Source: Eretmocerus hayati
Taxonomy: Eukaryota; Arthropoda; Insecta; Hymenoptera; Aphelinidae
Length of the DNA stretch: 64,000 nt
Assembly (NCBI GenBank): GCA_029851415.1
Contig: CM056741.1
Span: forward strand, 176,869,021 to 176,933,020
Direction: 5' to 3'
The notes under the pieces are model-generated. The model was not told where the DNA came from. It did not search any database and saw only the letters and a list, made by a program, of their open reading frames with translations. Positions 12,519-24,605 of the stretch are shown piece by piece. A program made the position numbers and the translations under genes. How positions within the stretch are numbered: the stretch's first letter is position 1; each line of letters starts with the position of its first letter.

Positions 12519-12753
12519 GATGATGCTTCTCGAAACTTTTCTTTGAAATGTCCTTTCTTCACAATAACGTTGAAAAAATTCACCAGTATAACCTCTTCTG
12601 TTTAATAGATACACAATAACACTCCTTGTAGATGATCCTTGATGCTTCGGTTGTCAATCAGCAACAGTAATAGAAATAGATCAATGTAAAATTGATCGCT
12701 GCGGTTGAGATAACTCTCGGTGCGTTCGCTTCGCTTGCTCAATTCGTACTATT
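12519..12753 (-). other. Hsp90: Hsp90 5' untranslated leader (about 235 nt)
   Basis: From a predicted start near 12,750-12,753, about 30 nt below the TATA-like box, to the ATG. No ATG occurs anywhere in it, as expected for a leader that must be translated efficiently during heat shock. I see no convincing intron. The start site is inferred from TATA spacing only. Confidence 0.5.
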
Positions 12754-12774
12754 GGCGGGCGGTGCGCGCGCGGC

Positions 12775-12784
12775 GCTTTTATCG
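12775..12784 (-). promoter_or_regulatory. Hsp90: Hsp90 TATA-like box
   Basis: On the minus strand this reads CGATAAAAGC, a TATA variant. It sits 12 bp downstream of the proximal heat-shock element and about 260 bp before the ATG. A CCAAT-like GCCAATAG follows at about 12,750-12,757, at the expected start region. Confidence 0.6.
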
Positions 12785-12795
12785 ACTGGCTTGCT

Positions 12796-12841
12796 TTCCA
12801 GAATGTTCCGGCCGGATGCTTGTCAACCTTCTAGAATGTTC
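12796..12841. promoter_or_regulatory. Two perfect heat-shock elements (HSF binding sites)
   Basis: The proximal element is TTC-CA-GAA-TG-TTC at 12,796-12,808 and the distal one is TTC-TA-GAA-TG-TTC at 12,829-12,841. Each has three alternating 5-bp nGAAn units with no mismatch, the arrangement a heat-shock-factor trimer binds. Their starts are 33 bp apart, about three helical turns, so trimers could sit on the same face and cooperate. They lie immediately upstream of the Hsp90 TATA-like box. Confidence 0.93.
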
Positions 12842-13280
12842 GATCAGCTTTTAGACTTTGTCAGTACTCGTTTGTTAATTCAATTGTGTTTTAAATTCAT
12901 ATGATGAATTTTCGTGATACTTTCGACGTGAATTTGTATCGTTAAAGATGATTTTGAGCCGTGGTTAGAGGTGAGGTTGCTCGCTTGAATTGAGAGGTAA
13001 GGTAAGGTATAAGCGCGGCCGGAAATCGACAGCTGGCGGGCGGCCTGCAGAGTTCGAGAATCTAGAAAAGTCTGGAGCGCGCGCGGAAGAGCCCGCATCA
13101 CCACGAGGGAGACGGCGAGAATTGCTTGTGCAAGTTGTAGCCTGTTGCAAACGCGTGCAAATTTTAGGGATGGAGTTTTGTCGATATTTTCATGCCGTTG
13201 CGATACTTGTGAAATTAATCCGTGGAGACACAGCGTTTGGAGAATTAATTCGTTTAAAGAATGAATGTGTTGGCTGAAGT
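12842..13280. other. CpG-rich DNA upstream of the Hsp90 promoter
   Basis: Between about 12,990 and 13,160 the sequence is far richer in G+C and CpG than its surroundings. It includes a two-unit half heat-shock site TTCGAGAA at 13,053-13,060 and a plus-strand TATAAG near 13,015. It may be an upstream enhancer or a divergent promoter. A plus-strand open frame across it has no recognisable domain. Confidence 0.4.
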
Positions 13281-16200
13281 TAGACGTATGGTAGAGAGCC
13301 CCTGGCGTATGTCAAAAATTTTTAGAAATTCTTAACGGAATTTTTGAATCATTAGAATTTTTTATGGGCTCTTTTCCGCGGGTGCATCATATTTTATTCA
13401 GTCATTTTCCAAAATGGTAATATGCAGCATTTTATCCGAGTCAGCACGTTATTGTGAGTCCCGAAAAAATTTTTGAAATCTGTCGAAGATGAGTATCCCT
13501 GAATTGAGATTGGTCAAAAAATTATTTTAATTGTTTTCTTTCTGGATAATCGAAATGCTCATGACCATTTTTTCTTTTCGACTTTTTTACAACTCGATTG
13601 CTTTTATGAAAATTTGAAAAATCTGGTTCTAATTTCTTCATTGTTGCAAAGTGTTGAGAGTTCGAATCATTCCTCCGACCAACACAGAAGACGCGCCCAC
13701 GCAAAAAGGCACTGCAGTTTATTTGCGAGTGCAGAAGTGACACGTATCTTACTTATCCTTTTCATTTTGTAAAAGAAGAGCAACCTAGGATATACGCCTC
13801 TCTCCTTATATGGATGTTGCGTGAAGAAATTAATTTCTCGAGGGAATTGCATCAGAAAATTTGTATATATTCAAGTCTCGATTCAAGTGTGATCAAGGAA
13901 AAGGTTTGAACATGAGTAATGTGTCGATTGTTTGCACTCGAACCATTGACTCACGCTCTCGAAACTTCACAAAATGAGATACCTAGTATCCGTACACTCA
14001 TGTGTGTCTTATTAATCAAATGATGATGATGATAATTTCAGTTGACAGAAAAAACGAGAAAAAGTGCGTGTGGCAACGAACGATTCGTAGCGTTTTCTAG
14101 AAATTTCGATAAATTTCCGGCGTTCGATCGATGAATGAGAACCACACACCCACAACAGTGTGTGACCACAAATAATCAACGAAATTGTATTATTGCACTG
14201 TCTGCATTAAAAATATCTTGCGGCTTTTTGCCAATTTTGTATTTATAGGTTCTTTGCCAGAAGCACATCAACGATAGCGACGAGAGAAGCTTTTTTTATA
14301 GATCTGGGTGGGTAACTGCGGGACGCGTATTTATCGACGGAGCAGCCCTTTCGCGAATTTTCCGAATTTTCGCGAGCCATGCATCATCACGAGATATATA
14401 TATATACATCTCAATATTGAACAGCACCAAATAGTCTTAAAAAAGGCAATTAAAATACTTACTAATCATACTCTGCATGTAATATATATTGGTCATTCTT
14501 GCATGCGAGTAATTTATTATTTTGATCATACGCGCAATTTTTGAGCGATATATATACAATTGAATAAGAGAGCATTGAACATTTGAAACTCTATACCCTC
14601 ACCTTTTCTACCTTATCATCATCTTCATACCTTCAATTACTCCAATCTTACCTTTTTTCGTCTGGTCATTGTTCCTGCGTGCTAACTCGTTTCAGGCGAA
14701 TTTTATTCATTTGATGATTAATTAAAAAATAATTAACAAATGTAGAAAGTTTCAAGAAAAATAAATTCCTCATTCCCTTATTATTTATTCCTTATTAAAC
14801 ATATCTAACTGATACACAAATCAACAATGTAAAATAAGGTTGGGATCAAACTCCTAGTTCGAATTATAGCGGCAGAGAGATGAAGTTTATGTCAATCTGT
14901 TGATCTATGAACTGCTGAAAATAATGCCAATTATTATTGCTTTCGTGATGATGGAAAAAAATAAAATCACAATCTTGTGATATTCTGAAGGTACACATTT
15001 CGTTTCAAGCCCTACGATGAAGACTAATTTTCACAAAAAAAAGTAGCACATCTTGCTTGTGATGCAGCAGATAGTTTTCGGGCAAAAATTTAGATATTCT
15101 CATCTTTGTAGAAACCGACGATTTCATTCCCAAAATGGAGCTTTCTATAGCACGTACATACACATTTACGATGTTCATCGAGATACAAATTTCTGAATAA
15201 AACCTAATGAACTCTACCCAGACATTATTTTCAGATCCAATCATAAAACTAAAACGACGTATGTATATTCTTACATCGTCTACAATGTCGTATCGAGAAT
15301 TGAGAAAGATAATCACTTTTATTCTACTGTTCTCGTCAAAAAAGACTTAGAAAATGATGATCAGTCACACTCCTGTTCTCCTGTTCGATTGAATAAAAAA
15401 ATGGTGTAGTGCGATATCTCATTCATTTAGAAGGATTCAATAGAATATATTCAAATGAGAGCAAAAATAATCTTCTTTGAGACAAGAATTTGCCTCTCAT
15501 GTTATCATGATAAATAAGGTGAGTGTACCCAACTAGACCCCATTGAGCCATTTCTCAACAACCTTGCTTTACTTCACTTGTCTAGTCGAACTCTGGCCCA
15601 TCTCAATATTTTCCCACGTATCTTAGTTCATTTTGGAGGGATTGAAACAAGTTCTAAAATGAGCTGGAATAAGTGGGGAAATATTTCTTGTATATCTACT
15701 CATCATATGTTGAATGGAATCCCATGCAAGGAAGATTTTTCTGCTTAACATGGATAAAGACTGCGCCAAAAAAGTCTGCGCATTTTTGCTGGTGCTAAGC
15801 GATCATCATCATATGATTGATGCGTTCAATAACTTCATCTATTCATTATTCATACCTTGAGAAACATCTTCGCCATTCATATCAGCTCTCTCACTTGATG
15901 AGAATATTTTACTTAAGATATTCGTTGAGGAGTAATGCTCGAGATCGATGTGCACCAGTAGTTCAGTCGATATAAATCAGCGTTCAGAATGAAAATTTCA
16001 TTCCATAAGTAAACGTTTTGCCATAATGGAATTTGAACTTACTGTGGTATACGTGCACAGTGGAAACGAATAATTTATGCCGACTACGGGCAGTGCAAAA
16101 GGCGAGGAAGGGTGGTCCTGTGGTCTCAAAAAATCATATAAATAAACTCACAGAGTTTTTCGAAAGGTCATCTGATTGATAGAGTATTTTTTGGTGAATG

Positions 16201-16454
16201 ATGCAGTGTTGGGGGGTGTCATTCCAAGTGCACTATATGAGATATGAAGCGTTTTTCGACATGTAGCAATTTGTGAGTAGAAAGTAAATAATTAAAATTT
16301 TTAAGAGCACAAAATCCAAATTCTTTGAGGCAAAATAATGAGAAAGGGGTGTTCTTCAAAATTGGTATGTTATCATATCTCTTTTTTTGATATCTGACTT
16401 GAATGGTGTGCTTACAAGTTTATTATTTTTTTGTGGATGATGTATGTGAGCCAT
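13281..16454. other. Intergenic AT-rich DNA
   Basis: No recognisable gene. Short A+T runs and alternating TA stretches (for example 14,395-14,407) are present. The only identifiable structure is the dispersed-repeat piece at 15,511-15,690. Confidence 0.4.
15511..15690 (+). repeat. Dispersed repeat related to the left edge of the window
   Basis: AAGGTGAGTGTACCCAACTA and the following CCCATTGAGCCATTTCTCAACAACC-like stretch match 154-200. The next part (CCCATCTCAATATTTTCCCA to AAAATGAGCTGGAATAAG) matches about 205-290 and also 56,185-56,270. This is a truncated copy of the same element family; no inverted partner end is visible nearby. Confidence 0.6.
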
Positions 16455-18345
16455 TTTGAAGCTTTTTACGAAGTACCGTCACCAACAAGATCTGGATATA
16501 TCACAACAACTTTTCAAAACCCTGCATGAGCCCTATGACCCATAAGAGCTGCGTATTAGGGACCTATTTTAGCCCATTTTTGAAAAATCATATAGCGCCA
16601 CTAGACTCAACATTTTTTGGCGTGCTTGAATGCATGTCTCTCTTTAAGACTAGTACTTTCAAGAAGAGAATCGTCCGAGACCGATAACTCAGCCTAGCAC
16701 TTTCTAGAATTATTTTCCGAGAGCAGTATCTTAGCGATTTTTGGGCTTTTTTCAGAGTAATGTATATAGCACCTAATAGAAATAGTGATACTCGACGTTC
16801 ACTCGTAGTCATTCAAAAGACCTTGAAAATACCTACAATTTGACCTGTAGTCAAAGTCGATTATCGTAATTTTCACAGGAGTTATACAGTCAACACAAGT
16901 CGAGCATTTTGCAAAAATATTAAATATTAATATTACTAGAATGAATTTATCGGTTATACGAGCCAAATCCATCTATCATTGCCAGGCAAGAACTGACAAT
17001 GATATTCAAGCTGTATTATAACAACCCTCTCGAAAATTCGATTAAAGAGGTCGTGGGATCGAGACCCACCTCGGGTGGATTTTTTTCATCTCTGATCTTT
17101 CTCTTAAAAAATGCTTCAAGTAGTGGACGTAAAATAACGTTCCTTGGAGCGACGAAATTTCGAGAGAGCTGTTATAATACAGCTTGAATATCATTGTCAG
17201 TTCTTGCCTGGCAATGATAGATGGATTTGGCTCGAATAACCGATAAATTCATTCTAGTAATATTGAATTTCCGCACGAGCGATAAATGCAAAAACGATCG
17301 ATTCCTACTATATCAATCAAAACTTTGATAAATTTTGCAAAAATGACAAACTAAAAGCTCAATATACAAAAATCAAATCTTGCTCCGTACCCAAAGCTAT
17401 TTAAAGTTGGTCTTAGATGCAAGTAATATCGGCCGGAACATAAACGTTGGTAGGACAATGTTCAATTTTATTGATCCAATTTAAACCAACCTTTTTTTAT
17501 TTTTTGCTAGGAAGGACTGGAAAGGACAAAATTGGCACGACTCGCACATGCATGCTTCTATCTGAACTGACGTGCATCAATTTGTGTGAAATTACTGCCC
17601 CAAGTATTTCCATATGTGTGTATCAAGCTGGGTGCAATCCGATCTGGTGGTTCTATGCATGGTAAAAAACGGGCATTGTCTCGTTTGTTTCGGTGCAGGC
17701 GAGCGTGAGAGGCATCTAACTCATTCGAGCTTACAAATGAGTGGCTAAAATAGAGGCGTAAACTAACTTTTCTGACTCAAAATGACCATCTAAACACGAT
17801 TCTGTGGTCAGTTTGGCTCTAAACTATTGGATCTTGTTCTCAGACAAGTGAAAACTCAACATAGTCTTCGTATGAAAACTCACATCCGCACAGTTTCGAT
17901 GTCGATGGGTAGAGAAAGATTTTTGTAAATTGAGCTAAAAATTTAGTATTTTTGCAAGAATGCTCAACTTGTGGTGACTATCACTCCCATGAAAAGTACG
18001 ATAATTGACTTCGACCATCAGTTAAATTGTAGATTTTTTTAGATCTTCAAAATGACCACAAGTAAAAGTTAATTACCACTTTCTTAGCAGGTACTACATC
18101 ACTCTTCGAAGGAGCTTTAAAAATCGCTAAAATCTGCTCCCAGAAAATTTTAGAAAGTGCTAGGCTCCGTTATAGGTCTCAGGCCATTCTTTTCTTGAAA
18201 GTACTATTAGTTATAAAGGAAAAAATGCGCTCTAATAGTACGTAGAAAAAGGTTGAGTCTAATCAAAGGTATGATATATAGGTAAGAATAGGGTCTAAAA
18301 CGAGTCTCATGGGCCCTGAGGCCCATGGGGAGTCTAAAAAAAAAG
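16455..18345. mobile_element. 1.9-kb palindromic (foldback) element B
   Basis: The left segment 16,652-16,742 (AGTACTTTCAAGAAGAGAAT to GCGATTTTT) is the inverted copy of 18,119-18,204. Segment 16,820-16,925 is the inverted copy of about 17,938-18,046. Arms are about 80-85% alike by eye and separated by a unique core of some 650 bp. Outer edges are approximate. The left arm is interrupted by a second, smaller inverted-repeat element at 16,929-17,264. No transposase is visible. Confidence 0.7.
16929..17264. mobile_element. 336-bp MITE-like element with 112-bp inverted ends, nested in B
   Basis: 16,929-17,040 and 17,153-17,264 are inverted copies with only a few mismatches, beginning AATATTACTAGAATGAATTT. 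The middle (about 17,041-17,152) contains GTGGGATCGAGACCCAC, a 5-bp stem with a 7-base loop resembling a tRNA T-arm and RNA polymerase III B box, then a short GGGTGG hairpin and seven Ts. It is much less diverged than the arms of B around it, so it inserted later. Confidence 0.8.
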
Positions 18346-21300
18346 CTTTTTTGTATTATTTTGAAACAGCACTGTGGAATAAAATTTTTTGGGATCCTAT
18401 TCAGACCAACCTGGTGATGGCATTTCGTGGAATACTCCGAAATGGCTTATGTGTAGAATAGAATAACGAATCTGACAACGCTACGGATTCAGAATTTCTC
18501 ACCTACACAAGATTTTTACAAAAAATCGCAAAAAAATTTAGTTATCTGGGAAAGGTTTTAGCGTTCCAAGATTTGAATCAGTGTTCATCAAATTAGATAT
18601 CCAAATCGAATGTAAAAGTAATTTCCCCATTCGCCAATCGATATTAATCAATATTTTTTGATTTAATGCAATTCTTTATTTTTCACCTTTTCTTCCATAT
18701 GTATGATATCATAAAAATGTACAGTTAACCTTCCATTTTGATACTAATCACTCCTCATCAATTGAGATTGTTTTCTCATAGTATTATTTTCTAAATGAGT
18801 ATCAGAAAATCCGTTGCTCGCTTGCAACTGATCATGATTTTACTTTTTTTTCTACCGGGCTTCGAACAACATTATTTGAGATTTTTTTTTTCAACATATA
18901 GATTGGCGCATTAACTTGATAGTATTGCACCTTCCGCTCGAATCGTATCAACATATAAATATACGCCACATTTACGATGTACATTTATATTAAGTATACG
19001 TTCAGTTTAAGGTTTGGAATATATGTACAGGTTATTATTATGCATCAATCTCGTAATTCTTATATATTACACTCACCATGTTCACTCTATCGTTTGATTA
19101 CTCAGATTTCATTTTTTTACCTTCCAATTACACATGCCTGTGGGACCAAGACATTTTTGCAACCCGAAATTCCACAAAAAAATTTGTGTATTCTTTGTTC
19201 AGTTGGATAGTCTTTGTTACTTCCTCCTGCTCGAATCATCCTTTCGATTTCATTTTCTCATTGTTCGAGAGTATTTTGATTGAGCTGTTCTCTTGGGTAA
19301 TCAAGTATCTTGAATTTTTAACAAAAATCATTGATGCATCATCCAATTTCTTTTTTTTATCATAAGTATTCAATGCAAAGAAAATTCCTCTTCATATTTC
19401 TCAACTTTTTTAACTATACCGATAATTTCATCGTATTAAAATGTTAGGTAGGATATCAGGGTATTTTTACAATATTTTGTAACTTTTTTTTATGAAGTTG
19501 TGATGAAGAGCAATCGCTGAAAGTGAAATCATTCACGAAAGTGGAATAATATTCTTTCAGTATGAAATTCATCACAGAAATATGGTATACTTTCCCTTCG
19601 TATAAAGTTCTACAAATCTCTATAATCAAGTTTCGCTCAGATCTTCTTTCATGATTCCAGTTGATGATATATACGTTTTCATTGTTCAACTGTTATTCAC
19701 TTCGGGATACTCCATTGAATTTTCTCATTCAACATTACGGATGAATTCAATAAAATTATATATCGATCCAGAAAATTTGCAAATCAGTTGAATCAGACTA
19801 ACTTTAAACCATGATTATTCATCTCATGAAGACAATACGCACCCTCAGTTAAAGGTATGGGACAGTCATTTGTTGTTCTTATTCTTCGAATGTTTAATTA
19901 TTACATTCGATTTTGAGTTATTCAGTGATGAATATTATATATAGTAATGTACTGTATACTTGAGTAAATTCTTGTGATTTGATGGAAGACAAAAGCTTTT
20001 TTTCTTAAGAAATTCTTTATTCGTGTGAGTGCTGGGGTTCGCATATTTATATCAATGGTAATTTTTTGATAGAAGTACTGTGCAAAAGTTTATAGACTAT
20101 CCAACTTCCAAGATTTTTTATCAAGTGTCGTAATCAAGTAAAATTTGACTATTTACGGTGCTTTTATTTAATCGAGAAGATTTAGTGGATGACTCACATA
20201 TCATTGAGAGATTTTGATAAAATATCATGATCCTCACGAAGATTTGATTTTGAAATCAAAATCAGTACTCGCATCTTCGTAATTTAGCGATTTTGTGTTT
20301 ATTCGAAAATCTTTCATTGGTTTACTATATTTTTGATATCGGCTATGAACGATTTTCTCACAAAACATGACTTATTCTATTTTCTAAGGCAGTTTTTGCA
20401 TGAGTAATCATAATAATATTTATTCCACAATTTATCCACGTTTTTTACTATTAAGTAACTCGCCTTTTTCAATGATTCAAATCATCAATTACTGTACAAT
20501 AGAATGATTTTTGAGAACACATTTTTTAAATTTATCAAGGATGAGGAACTTCTTTATAGTAATACTAAAAAATCTTACCATAGCACAATGAACGGCTAAT
20601 TTTGAAAAACATCACCATTCTCACACAAGATTATAAATGTAATTGCACACATTCCCTTGTTAAAATCTAAAAAGTTGGAATTGGTATCTACTTGGTAAAA
20701 ATTGAGTTTTTCGTTCCAATTATGATTTTAATTTTAATTTTGACCAAATCGGATCTTCTATTTCATTTTGAAATGCAGAGGTAAGGTGGTAAGCATTCAT
20801 ATTTTCACATATTTTTTCTGTTCATGCATCAACATTAAAATGGAAACTCATATATTTTCATCTCCCTTTGTAAATATTTCAGGATCATAACTCAAAAGTC
20901 AGATAATTAATCAAAGCCATGAAAATAATTTATCTATCATGAACGATGAAAAAATCTGTAAGAAGCCAGAGTTGAATCACTCTGATTTGATGAAAAAAAG
21001 AAGATACCGAAAGATAGAAGTAAATAAACTAAGAGAACTGACAGATTGAAACTTATAGAGAAATGCAATAGTCACGATCCCCGTTTGAAGGAGCAGTTTT
21101 TAAATTCTGTAACATACACGTAATGTACTTTAATATCGTTCATCCAGAACAAACAGATGATAAGGTTAAGAACATTTTACAGACATATAAATATTTCATC
21201 AAATATTATATGATCAGATTCACACCAGTCCGCGACGCACGTCGTCGCTTGGCACGTCGTATATTTGGCTACACCGTTGACTATCGGTGTTGCTCTAATC

Positions 21301-22304
21301 ATCGCAAAGTCTGGCATGATTGCAAAATGAAGAAAGGAAATCGTGCTGCGTCGTGCTCATTGTTTTATACTGACGCTGCAGTCGCGTGTGAAAAAAAATT
21401 GAATATAAGTAATATTAGAGTGAAAAACTTTTTTTTTTCTAGTGAGTGCATCTCACGGGTGAACCATGAAAAGTGGTGACGAAAAAGAGGTACACAGACA
21501 GTGAAGAAAAATTATAGATTCATGAAATAAAATTAATAATAAGTGCGGGTGAAATAAAAGTGATTTCCTTTCGGCGCCTTGGCAATTCAGCATGCCTTCG
21601 CTTTCCGAGACGCCGTGCGATGCGCGTGCGATTTTTTTAACATTATTGTGCGACACATTCTCTCTTCCATCTATCTCTTTCACTATATTTTGACTCTGTT
21701 TTCGTTGAGATATATATCCTTACCATTTAATCGATGGATTTCGTCAGGTGAATGAGGATTTTGGAATGAAATTTTAAAATTTTCCGTTGATGTTGATATT
21801 TGTTTTGAATTTACAGTTCGGATGCATGTTCGAGATTTGGAAGATGCTGTTGTCAAGAGTTTTTGGTTGGTGATAGAAATCGATGCAGAAGTATTCTTGG
21901 ACACAACACATTTCTGAGAATGATATGAAATGATATGCCAAATACATTCAAGGATACAAGTAGATAGTCTCTCTTCTGATGATATCGCGAATCTGAATTA
22001 TTTTAATCCTTCCTACGTGGACCAATTTTGGCACATGGTAGAAATGTTCTTTCAATAAGATTTAAGTCTAAATTAGGCGAAAAAGCTGTAATTGAGTGTT
22101 TTGGAAATTTTGTGTTTTTTACTTTTAAAAGGCTTGTTTAATCAAGTATCGGTATGACTCCTGTGGGTTTCTGATACTTGTGGGTTGAGTCATTTTTCTG
22201 AATCTTAAAGGGTTACAAAATACCATTCAATAGGTTTATGTTCACCGTAATCATTCAATTTTTTTTACAAATCTCTTAGTTTCTTCCACATTTATTGATG
22301 TTCG
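18346..22304. other. Intergenic AT-rich DNA
   Basis: No recognisable gene. Two patches are richer in G+C and CpG (about 21,220-21,380 and 21,570-21,630). The first lies in a plus-strand ATG-initiated frame of 118 codons (21,123-21,479) with arginine- and lysine-rich stretches but no domain I know. The rest is simple A+T-rich sequence. Confidence 0.35.
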
Positions 22305-22461
22305 TTAACACGTTCACTGCGACGGCGAAAAACGCGTTCGGGTCCTGTGTGCGATGGGCCCCACCGGTGGGGCCCATTGAATGGGATCTTGATCACCGCC
22401 GCACACAGAGTTGGACGCGTGGGCCCCACCGGTAGGGGGCCCATCGCAGTGAAGGTGTTAA
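22305..22461. mobile_element. 149-bp piggyBac-type MITE with TTAA duplications and a GC-rich hairpin
   Basis: TTAA at 22,305-22,308 and 22,458-22,461 flank inverted ends CACGTTCACTGCGA and (complement) CACCTTCACTGCGA. TTAA duplication is the hallmark of the piggyBac superfamily. The interior is very GC-rich in an AT-rich region. It holds a perfect 24-bp palindrome at 22,354-22,377 (half-site ATGGGCCCCACC) and an imperfect second copy of that motif at about 22,421-22,444. Too short to encode protein, hence non-autonomous. Confidence 0.88.
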
Positions 22462-22679
22462 AACCTAGTTAAGATGAATTTAGAGATTAGCTTTCATGAT
22501 CTCTTGGTGAAACCATCAGATTTGTAAATGAAAAGTCCAGCATTTGAGCAGGATGATGCATTTTAGTCCCAAAAGGACAATTTGGTCATTCGAACTTGGC
22601 TATCAAAATAGCTTGCAAACACAAGATCATCGTAATTTTTCACCACCAGGGCCGTTTTTGGATCCATCGGTATTAGGCC

Positions 22680-23752
22680 AGTGAAAATACTCCAAAAAGT
22701 AAGTACCTACCCACCCTTTCTTCCAGGAACGGTTGAAAATCACGAAAACCCCATAACACGTATCCCTACATATTGAGAGGGGCCGCCGATGGTGACACTT
22801 TTTTTTGACCATGGAGGTCAAATTTATCAAGGTCATTTGGAGGTCAACTTGATTGTTCCAAATGAAAACGCCTACTTTTGACCTCGGATTCTGGGAGAAC
22901 GTGAAAAATTATGAAACTTTTGTTTGAAACACTTCTTGATCCGACTCGACCATGGCGGGATGAATGGAGGACAGCACGGGTTGATCATAACCGCTAGCTC
23001 CGAGAGTGAGCGTTTTATCGGGTATTTTTTCGATCGAAGTTGTTAATCGCGAGAATGAGCTGGTGACCTCGTTTTTGACCTTGGAAGTCATTTTCAAGGT
23101 CATTTGGAGGTCAACTCGATTCAAGGGAAAACACCTACACTTGACCTCGAATTCTGAGAGAGCGTGGAAAATTATAAAACGGGCTTCATCTGTCATCATC
23201 AATCCACACTGACTTTATTTATATCAAGGTCGAATCGGATCAAAAAATATTTCAGACAAAAGTTTCAAAATTGTTCATGTTCTTTCAGAGTTCGAGGTCA
23301 GAAGTAGGTGTTTCGATTTCAAAAATTGAAATGACCTCTATATGGTCTTAAAAATGACCTCCAAGGTCAAAAACGAGATCACCAGCTCATTCTTGATATG
23401 ATAGCGAACAACTTCAATAAAAAAAAAATTCCCAATGAAATGCCCACTCTCGGAGCTACAGCGCTTATCGTCAACCCGTACTGACCTCCATTTATCTCGC
23501 CAAGGTCAAGTCGAATCAAAAAACGATCTGGACAAGGGTTTCGTAGTTTTATGCGTTCCTCCAGAATCCGAAGACAAAACTAGGTCTCTCCAATTGAAAA
23601 AAATCAGGTTGACCTCCGAAGGGCCTCGATGGTGAAAGAAAATGTGACCATCGGATGTCCCCCTCAAAATAAGGGGACACGTGTTCCGGTGTTTTTGCGA
23701 TTTCCAACCGTTCCTGGAAAAAGGGAGGGGACTTATTTTTCGGACACTTTGT
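22680..23752. mobile_element. 1.07-kb palindromic (foldback) element C
   Basis: The ends pair as AAAAAGTAAGTACCTACCCA at about 22,694 with the complement of GGGAGGGGACTTATTTTT at about 23,723-23,740. Next CCAGGAACGGTTG (22,723-22,735) pairs with CAACCGTTCCTGG (23,705-23,717). Inside, a GAGGTCA / TGACCTC motif recurs in many copies: each arm is itself made of two diverged repeats around the segments 22,800-22,900 and 23,080-23,170, mirrored at 23,280-23,370 and 23,560-23,640. No protein is encoded. Confidence 0.75.
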
Positions 23753-23937
23753 ATATTTCCGTTATGTTAACCAAGAACTGATGACACCGTCGAGTACAAT
23801 TTTAGGTTCCGGATAATGAGAATTCATAATTGTTCTTGCTCGATAATGTTATGAGTATCATAGAACTGACTCCAAAATCCACTTATCATGTGGTGTTTTT
23901 CAGGAGCTCGTACGTAGTTTTGGCCTGAATTGTATGA

Positions 23938-24605
23938 TCTTTCAAAGTGTCAACTGAGACCAATTTTCTCATTATAATTAAGTATGGTATGAAAAGTATC
24001 AATTTGTCTATGTAAAACACCATTATTTTTTCGTGATCAAGACCACGTCCATTTGGTCGAAAAATGTGTGAAGTAACTTTTTGTAGGATTTTTGAAAGCC
24101 TACAAAAAGGGTATCTTGACAAAATTTTTCAACGACTTGTTCTTCCCACGTTATAAGGAGTTCTTGTTTCAAATTCTCCGAATTTTGATATATATGCATC
24201 ATTTATTTTGTTTCATAATTCATATTTTGAGCCTGTTTTGGAATGCGAAAGGAGTATCTAGAGCACCTTTCTTTTGTAGATTTTCAAAGAATATACAGGA
24301 TAATGGCTCTACAGGCTCGTCTTTTTGCTGAAAACATGAGATATGAAATATTATGAACGATCAAAATAATGCAAAATAAGCGGGATTTGAGACAAGGATT
24401 CCTCATAATTTGGAGTGGACGCATCATCCGGAAAATTGTCAAGCCATTCTTTTGTAGAGCCTTACAAAAGTTTCTTCACGTATCTCTAACCTGATAGAAT
24501 TAATACTTTTTGAGCCATAGGGGAGTAATGGTGTTCTATGGTCGAATCGATACTTTTAACATCATATAATACTCTTTATAAGTAACAGACACTTTTCATT
24601 ATCTA
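23938..24605. mobile_element. ~670-bp palindromic (foldback) element K
   Basis: The left arm about 23,985-24,237 is the inverted copy of about 24,330-24,560. Examples are AAAAGTATCAATTTGTC (23,992) against the complement of the run ending GATACTTTT at 24,557, and the TTATAAGGAGTTCTTGTTTC segment near 24,152 against the complement near 24,400. Divergence is moderate and weaker matching continues outward to roughly 23,938 and 24,605. It lies right next to element C. Confidence 0.6.

Noticed and set aside
12519..12614. In-frame 32-codon extension upstream of the Hsp90 ATG
   Set aside because: It can only begin with GTG, which is not a normal animal start, and Hsp90 proteins start near MPE(D/E). 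It is the 5' leader.
17056..17080. A tRNA gene
   Set aside because: Only a T-arm-like hairpin is present; there is no matching acceptor stem, D-arm or anticodon arm upstream.
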